A stretch of DNA of 14,943 bases from Actinomycetes bacterium (GTDB lineage Bacteria; Actinomycetota; Actinomycetes; Actinomycetales; Microbacteriaceae): NCBI GenBank assembly GCA_023457615.1, contig JAEWKY010000225.1, forward strand, positions 1 to 14,943. Direction: 5' to 3'. Position 1 is the first letter of the stretch. Each line of letters opens with the position of its first letter. The translations under genes were made by a program, and so were the position numbers. The notes under the pieces are model-generated. The model did not search any database. It was not told the origin of the DNA and was given only the letters and a program-made list of their open reading frames with translations. Below are positions 6,313 through 14,943 of the stretch, piece by piece.

Positions 6313-7179
6313 ATGACGACGACGACACCGACCAGGCGCCCACGCCCCGCGTGGCTGCTGCTCGTGCCGGCCCTCGCGCTGCTCACCGGCGTGCTGCTGC
6401 TGCCGCTCGCGCAGAGCTTCCTGCGCAGCATCTCGGCCCCGGACTTCACGCTCGACCACTACGCGCGCCTCTTCACCGACGGCGTGACCCTCACCGTGCT
6501 CGGGCGCACGGCATCCACCGCCCTCATCGTGACGATCGTCGCGTTCCTGCTCGGGTACCCCTACGCGTACTTCATGACCCGCGTGGGCGACCGCACCCGC
6601 GCCGTGCTGCTCGTGGTCGTGCTCATCCCGTTCTGGACCTCGGTCATGGCGCGCAACTTCGCCTGGCTCGCCATCCTGCAGCGCAACGGCCCCGTGCACA
6701 CCGCGCTCACCTGGCTCGGCCTCGGCGACGTGCAGCTCGTCGGATCGCAGATCGGCGTGACCATCGCGATGAGCCAGGTGTTGCTGCCGTTCATGGTGCT
6801 CCCGCTGTTCAGCGCGCTCTCCGGCATCGACAGGAAGCTGCTGCTCGCCGCCCGCGGTCTCGGCTCCTCGCCGCTCGTCGCGTTCTGGAAGGTCTACTGG
6901 CCGCTCTCGCGCGGCGGCGTCGTCGCGGGTCTGATCCTCGTCTTCACGCTCAGCCTCGGCTTCTACGTCACCCCCGCGCTGCTCGGCTCGCCGCAGCAGT
7001 CGCTCATCGCCCAGCTGCTCGCGACCCGCACGACGCAGCTGCTCGACTTCGCCGGCGCCGGCGCGCTCGGGATGCTCGTGCTCGTCGTCACCCTCGTGCT
7101 CGTCGCCTGGGCCAACCGCGTCGGCGGCACGATCTCCGCGATCGGCGTCGTCGCCACCTCCGGATCGAAGGGACGCTGA
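6313..7179 (+). CDS. ABC transporter permease, PotB-like
   Basis: This 288-residue inner-membrane protein has six predicted helices (about 13-33, 68-88, 97-120, 147-166, 203-224 and 247-268). The cytoplasmic coupling loop carries an EAA-type motif, LAARGLGSSPLVAFWKVYWP at residues 178-197, with Gly182 and Pro197 at conserved places; this loop docks with the ATPase. It belongs to the binding-protein-dependent permeases of the spermidine/putrescine, Fe(III) and aminophosphonate class. It starts 22 bases after the IclR stop with GAGGA at 6305-6309, and its stop overlaps the next permease start (TGATG). The substrate is inferred only at class level. Confidence 0.9.
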   Translation: MTTTTPTRRPRPAWLLLVPALALLTGVLLLPLAQSFLRSISAPDFTLDHYARLFTDGVTLTVLGRTASTALIVTIVAFLLGYPYAYFMTRVGDRTRAVLLVVVLIPFWTSVMARNFAWLAILQRNGPVHTALTWLGLGDVQLVGSQIGVTIAMSQVLLPFMVLPLFSALSGIDRKLLLAARGLGSSPLVAFWKVYWPLSRGGVVAGLILVFTLSLGFYVTPALLGSPQQSLIAQLLATRTTQLLDFAGAGALGMLVLVVTLVLVAWANRVGGTISAIGVVATSGSKGR

Positions 7180-8021
7180 TGAGCACCGACACCGCGTACG
7201 TGCGCGCCGGCAAGCCGGGTCGCCGCCGTCGTGACCGCAGCGTCGATCCCATCCCGGTCTGGCAGTGGGTCGTCGGCATCGCCGTCGCGATCTACTTCAT
7301 CCTGCCGACGCTCTTCGTGATCCCGATGAGCTTCGGCGGCGCCGGGGCCTTCCAGTTCCCGCCGAAGCAGTTCTCGCTCGACCTGTACGTCAACTTCTTC
7401 ACGAACCCGAAGTGGATCGGGTCGCTCGGCAACTCCCTGCTCGTCGCCCTGCTGGCCTCGCTGCTCGCGACCACCGTCGGCACGGCCGCCGCGCTCGGAC
7501 TGAACCAGCTCACCGGCCGCCTCTCGCAGTTCGTGCGCACCCTGCTGATGGTCTCGATGGTCACCCCGGCGATCGTCGTCGCGGTCGCCGTCTACGTCTC
7601 CTTCCTGCAGTGGAAGCTCGTCGGCTCGATCGGCGGCTACGTGCTGGCCCACGCCGCGATCGGCGTGCCGTTCGTGCTCGTGTCCGTGACGAGCGCCCTC
7701 GGGGGCTTCGACCGGAAGCTGCTGCGCGCATCCGCGTCGCTCGGCGCCTCGCCGCTGCGCACGTTCCTGCGCGTCACGCTGCCGCTCATCAGCCGCGGTG
7801 TGCTCACCGGCGCGGTGTTCGCGTTCGTGACGTCGCTCGACGAGGTCGTCATCGCGCTCTTCCTGCGCTCGCCGTTCTTCCAGACCCTGCCCGTGCAGAT
7901 GTACACCGCCGTGACCGTCGAGGTCGATCCGACGATCGCCGCGGCGTCGAGCCTCGTCGTCGTCTCGGTGACGCTGCTGCTGCTCGTCCCCCTGCTCGTC
8001 CGACGCACGAAGCGCCGATAG
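7179..8021 (+). CDS. ABC transporter permease, PotC-like
   Basis: This is the second permease of the importer, 280 residues. A basic N-terminal tail (GRRRRDR, 14-20) precedes six predicted helices, the first at about 29-51. The EAA loop runs over RASASLGASPLRTFLRVTLP at residues 183-202, with Gly189 and Pro202 conserved. SLDEVVIALFL at 219-229 is typical of PotC-type permeases. The ATG at 7179-7181 overlaps the previous stop by one base, so the two permeases are translationally coupled and should form a heterodimer. The ATPase gene follows after nine bases. Confidence 0.9.
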   Translation: MSTDTAYVRAGKPGRRRRDRSVDPIPVWQWVVGIAVAIYFILPTLFVIPMSFGGAGAFQFPPKQFSLDLYVNFFTNPKWIGSLGNSLLVALLASLLATTVGTAAALGLNQLTGRLSQFVRTLLMVSMVTPAIVVAVAVYVSFLQWKLVGSIGGYVLAHAAIGVPFVLVSVTSALGGFDRKLLRASASLGASPLRTFLRVTLPLISRGVLTGAVFAFVTSLDEVVIALFLRSPFFQTLPVQMYTAVTVEVDPTIAAASSLVVVSVTLLLLVPLLVRRTKRR

Positions 8022-8030
8022 GAGATACCG

Positions 8031-9158
<1,128 letters not shown>

Positions 9159-9164
9159 AAGACG

Positions 9165-9210
9165 TCGCGGATCTCCCGACCCGCGATCCCCGACGGCTGG
9201 GACTCCGTCG
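9165..9210 (+). promoter_or_regulatory. Two tandem hairpins between the ATPase and binding-protein genes
   Basis: Two 6-base-pair stems lie in the 106-base gap: TCGCGG (9165-9170) with CCGCGA (9181-9186), and CGACGG (9191-9196) with CCGTCG (9205-9210). No U-tract follows. Hairpins at this point in importer operons can stabilise or process the mRNA so that the binding protein is made in excess. In such GC-rich DNA short stems arise easily, so the call is weak. Confidence 0.3.
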
Positions 9211-9264
9211 AGAACTCCACAAGTGAATCCCCACGCAATCCATGACACGGAGGAAATGACAAAG

Positions 9265-10341
9265 ATGTCCCGATCCAAGAAGCTCCTCATCGGGGTGAGC
9301 CTCGTCGCGACCGTCGGCCTGCTGGCCGGCTGCGGCGGCGCGCCCGAGCCCAGCGAGACCGACACCGGCATCGGCGAGCCGCAGACGATCACCTACGTCG
9401 GCTACGGCGGCGCCGGGCAGGACGCCCAGATCCAGGCCTGGCAGGTGCCCTACACGCAGGCGAACCCCAACATCACGTTCGTCAACACCTCGCCGCCCGA
9501 CGTGGCGCAGGTGAAGGCGCAGGTCGAGGCCGGCGCCGTGCTGTGGGATGTCCTCGCGACGGCCCCGTACGCGGCCGAGCAGAACTGCGGCACGCTCTTC
9601 GAGCCGCTCGAGATCGAGCTGACCGTCGACGAGGCCGACCTCGTCCCGGGCAGCGTCGGCGAGTGCTACACGGCCAACTGGATCAACGCGACCCCGATGG
9701 CCTACCGCACCGACGCGTTCCCCGACGGCGGACCGGAGAGCATCGAGGACTTCTTCGACCTCGAGAAGTTCCCGGGCCAGCGCGGATTCGCGACGAACCT
9801 GCAGAACGGCATCCTCGAGTACGGCGCGCTCGCGAACGGCGCCGACCCCGAGGACATGTACCCGCTCGACGTCGACTCGGCGCTCGAGGGTCTCGACACG
9901 ATCCGCTCGTCGACGACCTTCGCCCCGAACATCGGCGCGCTGCAGCAGGCCGTCACGGCCGGCCAGGTCGACGTGTTCTTCCTGCCGGACTCGCGTCTCG
10001 TGCCGATGCTCAAGGAGGGCCAGGACCTCACGATCGTCTGGGACGTGACCGTCGCCTCGATCAACGCGTTCGCGGTGCCGAAGGGCTCGACGAAGAAGGC
10101 GGCCGTGGAGCAGTTCCTCGCGCACGTCATGGAGCCGGCGCAGGTCGCGAAGATCTCGGAGCTGCTCGGCGTCGCGCCGATCAACCTCGCGGCCGAGCTC
10201 GACCTCGACGAGTTCGCGGCCCAGGTGGAGGTCTACAACCCCGACACCAACCCGGGGATCACCGTGCTGCAGGACATCCCCTGGTACACGGAGAACTTCA
10301 ACCAGGCCACCGAGAAGCTCACCACCTGGCTCGCGGGCTGA
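9265..10341 (+). CDS. Lipoprotein substrate-binding protein of the ABC importer, PotD-like
   Basis: This 358-residue protein begins with a basic tip, a hydrophobic segment and a lipobox LAGC ending at Cys23, so after processing it should be a lipoprotein anchored on the outer face of the membrane. The mature part has the features of periplasmic-binding family members of the PotD/FutA type: TYVGYGG near 43-49, WDVLATAPY (94-102), a central GQRGFATNL and PEDMYPLDVDSAL. Cys108 and Cys134 could form a disulfide. It captures the substrate and delivers it to the permeases encoded at 6313-8021. The ATG at 9265 is preferred because GGAGGA (9249-9254) is about 10 bases away; the ATG at 9256 is only two bases from that site but would also give a signal peptide. 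Ligand unknown. Confidence 0.92.
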   Translation: MSRSKKLLIGVSLVATVGLLAGCGGAPEPSETDTGIGEPQTITYVGYGGAGQDAQIQAWQVPYTQANPNITFVNTSPPDVAQVKAQVEAGAVLWDVLATAPYAAEQNCGTLFEPLEIELTVDEADLVPGSVGECYTANWINATPMAYRTDAFPDGGPESIEDFFDLEKFPGQRGFATNLQNGILEYGALANGADPEDMYPLDVDSALEGLDTIRSSTTFAPNIGALQQAVTAGQVDVFFLPDSRLVPMLKEGQDLTIVWDVTVASINAFAVPKGSTKKAAVEQFLAHVMEPAQVAKISELLGVAPINLAAELDLDEFAAQVEVYNPDTNPGITVLQDIPWYTENFNQATEKLTTWLAG

Positions 10342-10345
10342 CCCC

Positions 10346-11359
10346 GTGACCACGCGACCCCCCGCCGACGGGACTCCCCCGCACGGCGGGGGGTCGCACC
10401 CGTCCTACGACTCGCTGCCCGGCGGCGCGAGCTGGCAGCACTTCGGGCCGGGCGACGAGCTCGGCACCATCAACTTCCTCACCCCCGCGCGGGTCGCCGC
10501 GGCCGCCGCGCTCATCCGCACCGGCGCGCGGTTCGGCCTCGACTACGCGGTGGATGCCTTCGAGCCCTACCCCACCGGCACGCGCCGTCCGCTCGTGCAC
10601 AACGTCTTCTCCAACAACGAGTTCCATCGCGACGACTGGGTGGACTCCTTCTATCTCCAGTCGTCGTCGCAGCTCGACGCGTTGCGCCATATCGGCCAGC
10701 CGGGCCGCGGGTTCTACGGCGGCCTCGCGCCCGAGCAGAACACGCCCGACTCGACCGCGCTCGGCATCCAGTCCTACGCGCGGGCCGGCATCGCGGGACG
10801 CGGCGTGCTGCTCGACCTGCCGCGCTACTTCGAGGACGCCGGGCTCGACTACTCGGTCGAGAGCACGGTCGCGATCGACGGCCCGATGCTCGACCGCATC
10901 GCCGAGGCGCAGGGCGTGACCTTCTCCGGCGGCGAGCTGCTGCTGCTGCGCACCGGCTGGGCGGAGCGCTACCTCGCCAAGACGCCCGAGGAGCGCGCGG
11001 CGACGCCGTGGCGGCTCTCGCCCGGGCTCGCGCAGAGGACGAACGTGCTGCGCTGGCTGTGGGACCACGAGATCGCCCTCGTCGCCGCCGACAACCTCGC
11101 CGTCGAGGCCGATCCGGTGCTCGAGAGCGACTTCCGCTCGCCCGACGACGTGCCGCCCCTGCGCGGCGTGGATCACGCCGGGATGCTGCATCGACCGCTC
11201 ATCGCGCTGCTCGGCATGGCGATGGGCGAGCTGTGGCGGCTCGACGAGCTCGCGGCCGCGTGCGCCGAGGACGGCGTGCGCGAGTTCTTCCTCACCGTGA
11301 AGCCGCTCCACCTCCCGGGCGGCGTCGGCTCCCCGCCGAACGCGATCGCGATCAGGTAG
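10346..11359 (+). CDS. Cyclase-family metal-dependent hydrolase (kynurenine formamidase-like fold)
   Basis: This 337-residue protein belongs to the cyclase family (PF04199), which includes KynB-type formamidases, isatin hydrolase and other enzymes that open amide, imide or lactam bonds. The usual HxGTHxDxPxH metal motif appears as SSSQLDALRHIG (residues 106-117): Asp111 and His115 are kept, but the GTH histidine is replaced. This variant, followed by a Phe-Tyr-Gly-Gly, is typical of the longer 300-plus-residue subfamily. AADNLAVEA (247-255) and MLHRPLIALLGMAMGE (280-295) are also characteristic. The GTG start at 10346 comes only four bases after the binding-protein stop and lacks a strong ribosome site, pointing to coupled translation. 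No signal peptide is seen, so it probably acts on the imported compound in the cytoplasm. The substrate is unknown. Confidence 0.88.
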   Translation: MTTRPPADGTPPHGGGSHPSYDSLPGGASWQHFGPGDELGTINFLTPARVAAAAALIRTGARFGLDYAVDAFEPYPTGTRRPLVHNVFSNNEFHRDDWVDSFYLQSSSQLDALRHIGQPGRGFYGGLAPEQNTPDSTALGIQSYARAGIAGRGVLLDLPRYFEDAGLDYSVESTVAIDGPMLDRIAEAQGVTFSGGELLLLRTGWAERYLAKTPEERAATPWRLSPGLAQRTNVLRWLWDHEIALVAADNLAVEADPVLESDFRSPDDVPPLRGVDHAGMLHRPLIALLGMAMGELWRLDELAAACAEDGVREFFLTVKPLHLPGGVGSPPNAIAIR

Positions 11360-11393
11360 CCCGCCGCGCGGCGCGGATGCTTGACTGGGCGCG

Positions 11394-12140
11394 ATGCCGA
11401 AGCCGACAGATCCCGACGCCGACGACCGCGGACCGATCCAGTCGATCGACCGCGCCGCGGCCGTGCTCGGGCTGTTCGACGAGAACACCCGCACCCTCAC
11501 GGCCTCGCTCGTCGCGTCGCGACTGGGGCTGAACCGCACGACGGCGCACCGCTATCTGCACGCGCTCCAGGGTGCGGGATTCCTGTCGGCGGGCAACGGG
11601 CCGGGGCCCCTCGTCGACCAGCTCTCCTCGCTCGTCTCGACGCGGCAGCAGATCCTGACGCTCGCGCCGCCCATCCTGCGCCGGCTCTCGGACAAGGCCG
11701 GTCTCACCGCGGTGCTGAGCTTCCTCGGCCGCGGGGGCGCGGTCGTGACGCTCGTCGAGGAGGCGCCGGAGGGCACCATCCTGCTCACCGTGCGCATCGG
11801 CACCGTGCTCGAGCCGCGCGCCGCGCAGTCGCGCGTGCTGTTCGCGTACCACTCCGACCCGGCGGTCGTGTCGCGCGCGCTCGCGACGCTGCCGCCCGCC
11901 GAGGCCCGCGACGAGCAGGCCGAGCTCGCGAAGGTGCGGCGCGACGGCCTCGCCTGGGCCGACCTGCGCCGCTACGGCCTCGAGTCGGCCGCCGCCCCCG
12001 TCTTCGGAGCGGGTCACGACGTCGTCGCCGCGATCGGCGTGCTCGGCACGACGGCCCTGCTCGGCGGTGCCGAGGGCGAGCCGCGTCTCGCCGCCCTGCG
12101 CGCCGCGGCCGAGGAGCTCAGCGACGCCCTCGCGGGATGA
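11394..12140 (+). CDS. IclR-family transcriptional regulator (second copy)
   Basis: This 248-residue IclR protein closes the plus-strand operon. The helix-turn-helix block (QSIDRAAAVLGLF and VASRLGLNRTTAHRYLHALQ, about residues 16-59) is nearly the same as in the first copy at 5520, including an identical LGLNRTTAHRYL recognition segment. The effector domain has diverged more (for example VLSFLGRGG for VLSMLGRSG, and RAAQSRVLFAYHS for RAAQSRVLLAFQS). By hand alignment the pair is about 60-65 percent identical over about 235 residues, so they are paralogues that may share an operator and respond to different or related metabolites, or form mixed oligomers. The ATG at 11394 follows the cyclase stop by 34 bases without a clear ribosome site or promoter. 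Its N-terminus (MPKPTDPDADD) is short and acidic. Confidence 0.92.
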   Translation: MPKPTDPDADDRGPIQSIDRAAAVLGLFDENTRTLTASLVASRLGLNRTTAHRYLHALQGAGFLSAGNGPGPLVDQLSSLVSTRQQILTLAPPILRRLSDKAGLTAVLSFLGRGGAVVTLVEEAPEGTILLTVRIGTVLEPRAAQSRVLFAYHSDPAVVSRALATLPPAEARDEQAELAKVRRDGLAWADLRRYGLESAAAPVFGAGHDVVAAIGVLGTTALLGGAEGEPRLAALRAAAEELSDALAG

Positions 12141-12183
12141 CCCCCGGCGCCCCTCGGCTCGATGTACTCGGCTGCCGGATGTG

Positions 12184-12284
12184 CGTTTCTCCGGAGTTTC
12201 TCGGGCCGCTCCCTCGCGAGCCCCGGGATCGCTGGGCTGTGAACCCTCACCTCCGGAGAAACGAACCCATTCTCCGGAGAAACG
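12184..12284. repeat. Three copies of a CGTTTCTCCGGAG palindromic repeat between convergent genes
   Basis: CGTTTCTCCGGAG occurs at 12184-12196. Its reverse complement CTCCGGAGAAACG occurs at 12251-12263 and again at 12272-12284, where it is part of the perfect 12-base palindrome TTCTCCGGAGAA (12270-12281). The last two copies are in direct orientation 21 bases apart. The first can pair with either of the others as a 13-base-pair RNA stem. The block fills the gap between the stops of the second IclR gene and hemL, a natural place for a bidirectional terminator, but no U-tract is present. A dispersed repeat family or protein-binding sites are alternatives. The rest of 12141-12286 holds no gene. 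Confidence 0.6.
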
Positions 12285-12286
12285 CG

Positions 12287-13624
12287 CTACACCCCCGGCG
12301 GCGTGGCCCGGGCGGCAGCCTCGGCGGCGGCGGGGAGAGCGGCCTGGATGCGGTCGAGCGCGGCGTCGTCGTGCGCGGCCGTGAGGAACCACGCCTCGAA
12401 CGCCGACGGCGGCAGCGCCACCCCGGCGTCGCGCATCGCGTGGAAGAAGGGAGGGTATCGCCAGACCTCCTGGTCGCGGGCGTCGTCGTAGTCCCGGATC
12501 TCGTCCGATCGGAACGCGACCGAGAACAGCGACCCCGCGCGCGGCAGCACGTGGGCGACCCCCGCGGCGTCGAGCGCCTCGTGCACGGCCTCCGAGACCG
12601 CGAGGGATGCCGCGTCGACCGCCGCATACACCTCCGGCGTCGCGAGGCGGAGGGTCGCGAGGCCGGCGGCGACGGCGAGCGGATTGCCGCTCAGCGTCCC
12701 GGCCTGGTACACCGGGCCTTCGGGCGCGAGGAGGTCGAGCAGGGCCGCGGGGCCGCCGAGGGCGGCGAGCGGCATCCCTCCTCCGATCACCTTGCCGAAG
12801 GTGACGAGATCGGGCGTCCACTCGGTCGACCCCGTGACGCCCGACGCCTCGAGCCCCCACCATCCGGCCGCCCCGACGCGGAACCCGGTGAGCACCTCGT
12901 CGAGGATGAGCAGCGCGCCGTGCTCCCGCACGAGCAGCGCGAGCGCGCCGTTGAACCCCGGCAGCGGGGCGAGCACCCCGGCGTTCGCGCCCGCGGCCTC
13001 GGTGATGACGGCGGCGATGCGGCCGGGATGCGCGGCGAAGGCATCCCGCACGGCATCGAGGTCGTTGTACGGCAGCACGAGGGTGAGGCCCGCGACGTCG
13101 GCCGGCACCCCCGCCGACCCGGGCAGCGCGAAGGTCGCGAGACCCGAGCCCGCCTCGGCGAGCAGCCCGTCGGAGTGCCCGTGATAGTGCCCGGCGAACT
13201 TGACGATCACGTCGCGTCCAGTCGCGGCGCGCGCGAGGCGGATCGCCGTCATCGTCGCCTCGGTGCCCGTCGACACCATCCGCAGCTTCTCGACGAGCTT
13301 CGTGCCGCGCACGGTCAGGCGGTCGACGACGAGCTCGGCGAGCTCGGCCTCCGCGGGGGTCGACGCGCCGAACGAGAGTCCGCGCGCGGCCGCCTCCTGC
13401 ACGGCGGCGACGACCTCCGGATGCGCGTGCCCGAGCAGCGCCGGACCCCACGACGCGACGAGGTCGACGTACTCGCGCCCCTCGACGTCGGTGACGGTGG
13501 CTCCGCGCGCCGACACGAGAGCGAGCGGGGTGCCGCCGACCGACCGGTGCGCACGCACGGGCGAGTTCACCCCGCCGGGGATGACGGCCTGAGCGCGGGT
13601 CGCCGACTCGGAGTTGGTCGTCAC
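12287..13624 (-). CDS. hemL: Glutamate-1-semialdehyde 2,1-aminomutase
   Basis: HemL converts glutamate-1-semialdehyde to 5-aminolevulinate in the C5 route of tetrapyrrole synthesis, using pyridoxal or pyridoxamine phosphate in the cytoplasm. The 445-residue protein has the expected order: IPGGVNSPVRA (15-25), VSTGTEATMTAIRLAR (117-132) for the phosphate, GHYHGH (145-150), LDEVLTGFR (241-249) with Asp242 for the cofactor pyridine nitrogen, the Schiff-base Lys278 in TFGKVIGGGMP, and QAGTLSGNPLA (307-317). The start is the GTG at 13622-13624, which overlaps the hemB stop by four bases (GTGA). Length is slightly above the usual value of about 430, with an Ala-rich C-terminal end. It is the last gene of the hemC-hemB-hemL run seen here and is followed by the TTCTCCGGAG repeats. 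Confidence 0.97.
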   Translation of the reverse strand: MTTNSESATRAQAVIPGGVNSPVRAHRSVGGTPLALVSARGATVTDVEGREYVDLVASWGPALLGHAHPEVVAAVQEAAARGLSFGASTPAEAELAELVVDRLTVRGTKLVEKLRMVSTGTEATMTAIRLARAATGRDVIVKFAGHYHGHSDGLLAEAGSGLATFALPGSAGVPADVAGLTLVLPYNDLDAVRDAFAAHPGRIAAVITEAAGANAGVLAPLPGFNGALALLVREHGALLILDEVLTGFRVGAAGWWGLEASGVTGSTEWTPDLVTFGKVIGGGMPLAALGGPAALLDLLAPEGPVYQAGTLSGNPLAVAAGLATLRLATPEVYAAVDAASLAVSEAVHEALDAAGVAHVLPRAGSLFSVAFRSDEIRDYDDARDQEVWRYPPFFHAMRDAGVALPPSAFEAWFLTAAHDDAALDRIQAALPAAAEAAARATPPGV

Positions 13625-14607
13625 GTGCGGTTCCACCGCTCCGCCGCCTCGACCGCCCAGTAGGTGAGCACGGCATCCGCGCCCGCCCGCCGGATGCCGG
13701 TGAGCGTCTCGTCGATCGCGCGCTCGCGGTCGATCCAGCCGTTCGCGGCGGCCGCCTCGACCATCGCGTACTCCCCCGAAACCTGATACGCCCAGACGGG
13801 CACGGGTGAGGTCGCGGCGGTGTCGGCGAGCACGTCGAGGTACGACATGGCCGGCTTCACCATCACGATGTCGGCGCCCTCCTCGAGGTCGAGCGCGACC
13901 TCGCGCGCCCCCTCGCGACGATTCGCGGCGTCCAGCTGGTAGCTGCGGCGGTCGCCGTGCAGCTGTGACTCGACGGCGTCGCGGAAGGGGCCGTAGAACG
14001 CCGACGCGTACTTCGCCGCATAGGCGAGGATCGCGACGTCCTGCCGCCCGGCGGCGTCGAGCACGGCGCGCACCGCGGCGACCTGACCGTCCATCATCCC
14101 GCTCAGCCCGACGAGGTGGGAGCCCGCCTCGGCCTGCGCGAGCGCCATCTCGCGGTAGCGCACGAGGCTCGCGTCGTTGTCGACCCGCCCGGCGGCGTCG
14201 AGCACGCCGCAGTGGCCGTGGTCGGTGAACTCGTCGAGGCACAGGTCGGTCTGCACGACGAGGGAGTCCCCGGCCTCGGCGACGGCGACGCGGGTGGCGA
14301 CGTTGAGGATGCCCTCCGGATCCGTCGCGCCCGTGCCGGTGGCGTCGCGCCGCTCCGGCACGCCGAACAGCATGACGCCGCCGATCCCCGCGGCGGCGGC
14401 CCTCGCCACCTCGGCCTTCAGGGAGTCGAGGGAGTGCTGCACGACGCCCGGCATCGACGCGATCGGGAGCTTCTCGGACGCGCCCTCGCGCACGAAGAGC
14501 GGCAGGATCAGCTCGGCCGGATGCACGCGCGTCTCGGCGACGAGACGGCGCCACGCGGGGGTGGCCCGCAGGCGGCGAGGACGGATGACGGGCACGACGT
14601 GTCCCAT
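13621..14607 (-). CDS. hemB: Delta-aminolevulinic acid dehydratase (porphobilinogen synthase)
   Basis: HemB joins two 5-aminolevulinate molecules to porphobilinogen in haem synthesis. The 328-residue protein carries both substrate-binding lysines, Lys199 in AILAYAAKYASAFYGPF and Lys251 in DIVMVKPAMSYLD, at the usual spacing. The metal region reads DLCLDEFTDHGHCG (121-134), with Cys123, Asp125 and Cys133. The second of the three zinc cysteines is thus Asp, a mixed site common in actinobacteria, so simple zinc dependence should not be assumed. The ATG at 14605-14607 was chosen because GAAGGG (plus strand 14615-14620) precedes it by about seven bases. A TTG at 14611-14613 overlapping the hemC stop would add two residues. 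The downstream overlap with hemL shows coupled expression. Confidence 0.97.
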   Translation of the reverse strand: MGHVVPVIRPRRLRATPAWRRLVAETRVHPAELILPLFVREGASEKLPIASMPGVVQHSLDSLKAEVARAAAAGIGGVMLFGVPERRDATGTGATDPEGILNVATRVAVAEAGDSLVVQTDLCLDEFTDHGHCGVLDAAGRVDNDASLVRYREMALAQAEAGSHLVGLSGMMDGQVAAVRAVLDAAGRQDVAILAYAAKYASAFYGPFRDAVESQLHGDRRSYQLDAANRREGAREVALDLEEGADIVMVKPAMSYLDVLADTAATSPVPVWAYQVSGEYAMVEAAAANGWIDRERAIDETLTGIRRAGADAVLTYWAVEAAERWNRT

Positions 14608-14609
14608 GC

Positions 14610-14943
14610 TCAACCCTTCAGAGGTGCGAGCTCGGCGGCGCCGTTCTCGAGGAGTTCGTCGGCGACGCGCCCGGCCAGCTCGCCCGCCGGGTCCGTCGCG
14701 TCGGCGACGTAGAGCGCGTGCGAGGCGGTGAGCCGCGCCGACCCGTCGGGGGCGTAGACGCGCCCGGAGAGGAACATCATGCCGTCCTCGAGGAACGCGT
14801 GCGCCGCGATCGGGGCGGAGCAGCCGGCCTCGAGGCGCGCGAGCACGCCGCGCTCGGCCTCGGCGGCGAGACGCGAGGGCGTGTGGTCGAGCTTCGCCGC
14901 GAGCCGCGTCTCGCCCGCACGCGTCTCGACCGCGAGGGCCCCC
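14610..14943 (-). CDS. hemC: Porphobilinogen deaminase, C-terminal part (runs off the right edge)
   Basis: Only the last 110 residues are inside the window; the start lies beyond position 14943. The visible part begins GALAVETR, then KLDHTPS, AEAERGVLARLEAGCSAPIA and FLEDGMMFLSGRVY. This is the third domain of hydroxymethylbilane synthase, and the Cys in LEAGCSAPI (codon at 14820-14822) is the attachment point of the dipyrromethane cofactor. The enzyme links four porphobilinogen units into hydroxymethylbilane for haem synthesis. The stop overlaps a possible TTG start of hemB, consistent with a hemC-hemB-hemL operon. The C-terminal tail is complete and normal. Confidence 0.95.
   Translation of the reverse strand, partial: GALAVETRAGETRLAAKLDHTPSRLAAEAERGVLARLEAGCSAPIAAHAFLEDGMMFLSGRVYAPDGSARLTASHALYVADATDPAGELAGRVADELLENGAAELAPLKG

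Noticed and set aside
3435..6449. A very long minus-strand open frame (about 1000 codons) running from the BKACE gene across the divergent promoter and through the first IclR gene.
   Set aside because: Only the BKACE part shows family motifs. The rest is antisense to IclR and to the promoter region, is Arg/Ala/Gly-rich low-quality sequence, and results from the scarcity of stop codons in high-GC DNA.
11352..13676. Long frames on either strand overlapping the second IclR gene and hemL.
   Set aside because: IclR and HemL motifs identify the real frames. The overlapping frames are shadows caused by third-position G/C bias.

Overview
This window comes from a high-GC Gram-positive genome, most likely an actinobacterium of the family Microbacteriaceae. 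The evidence is the strong G/C bias at third codon positions, frequent GTG starts with 1- to 4-base gene overlaps, a small two-helix membrane protein of the DUF6458 type, and a hemC-hemB-hemL order with an actinobacterial type of HemB metal site. No identification beyond family level is justified. No tRNA, rRNA, CRISPR array, transposase or prophage gene was seen.

Layout. Positions 63-329 (minus) encode the DUF6458-like membrane protein, followed by a small hairpin. Positions 446-5302 (minus) form one tightly packed operon, transcribed right to left: a DUF6282-type amidohydrolase-like protein, a beta-keto acid cleavage enzyme (BKACE, DUF849), a bicupin, an HpaI-type aldolase, a hotdog acyl-CoA thioesterase and a short-chain dehydrogenase. 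Positions 5303-5519 are a divergent control region with two recognisable promoters and repeated operator-like motifs. Positions 5520-12140 (plus) hold an IclR regulator, a complete ABC importer of the spermidine/putrescine class (two permeases, an ATPase and a lipoprotein binding protein), a cyclase-family metal hydrolase and a second IclR regulator similar to the first. Positions 12141-12286 are a convergent intergenic region with three copies of a TTCTCCGGAG-type palindromic repeat. Positions 12287-14943 (minus) are the haem biosynthesis genes hemL, hemB and the 3' part of hemC, which runs off the right edge.

How the genes may work together. The divergent arms look like one inducible catabolic island. 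The importer would bring in a small organic compound. The cyclase-family enzyme and the DUF6282 protein could open C-N or ester bonds. The dehydrogenase could make a beta-keto acid, BKACE could exchange it with acetyl-CoA to give acetoacetate and a new acyl-CoA, the thioesterase could release that acid, and the HpaI-type aldolase could perform a retro-aldol step. The substrate cannot be read from the sequence, and the order of reactions is inference. I do not recognise this gene set as a described pathway; it is the best candidate for an undescribed system here. The haem genes are ordinary chromosomal housekeeping genes.
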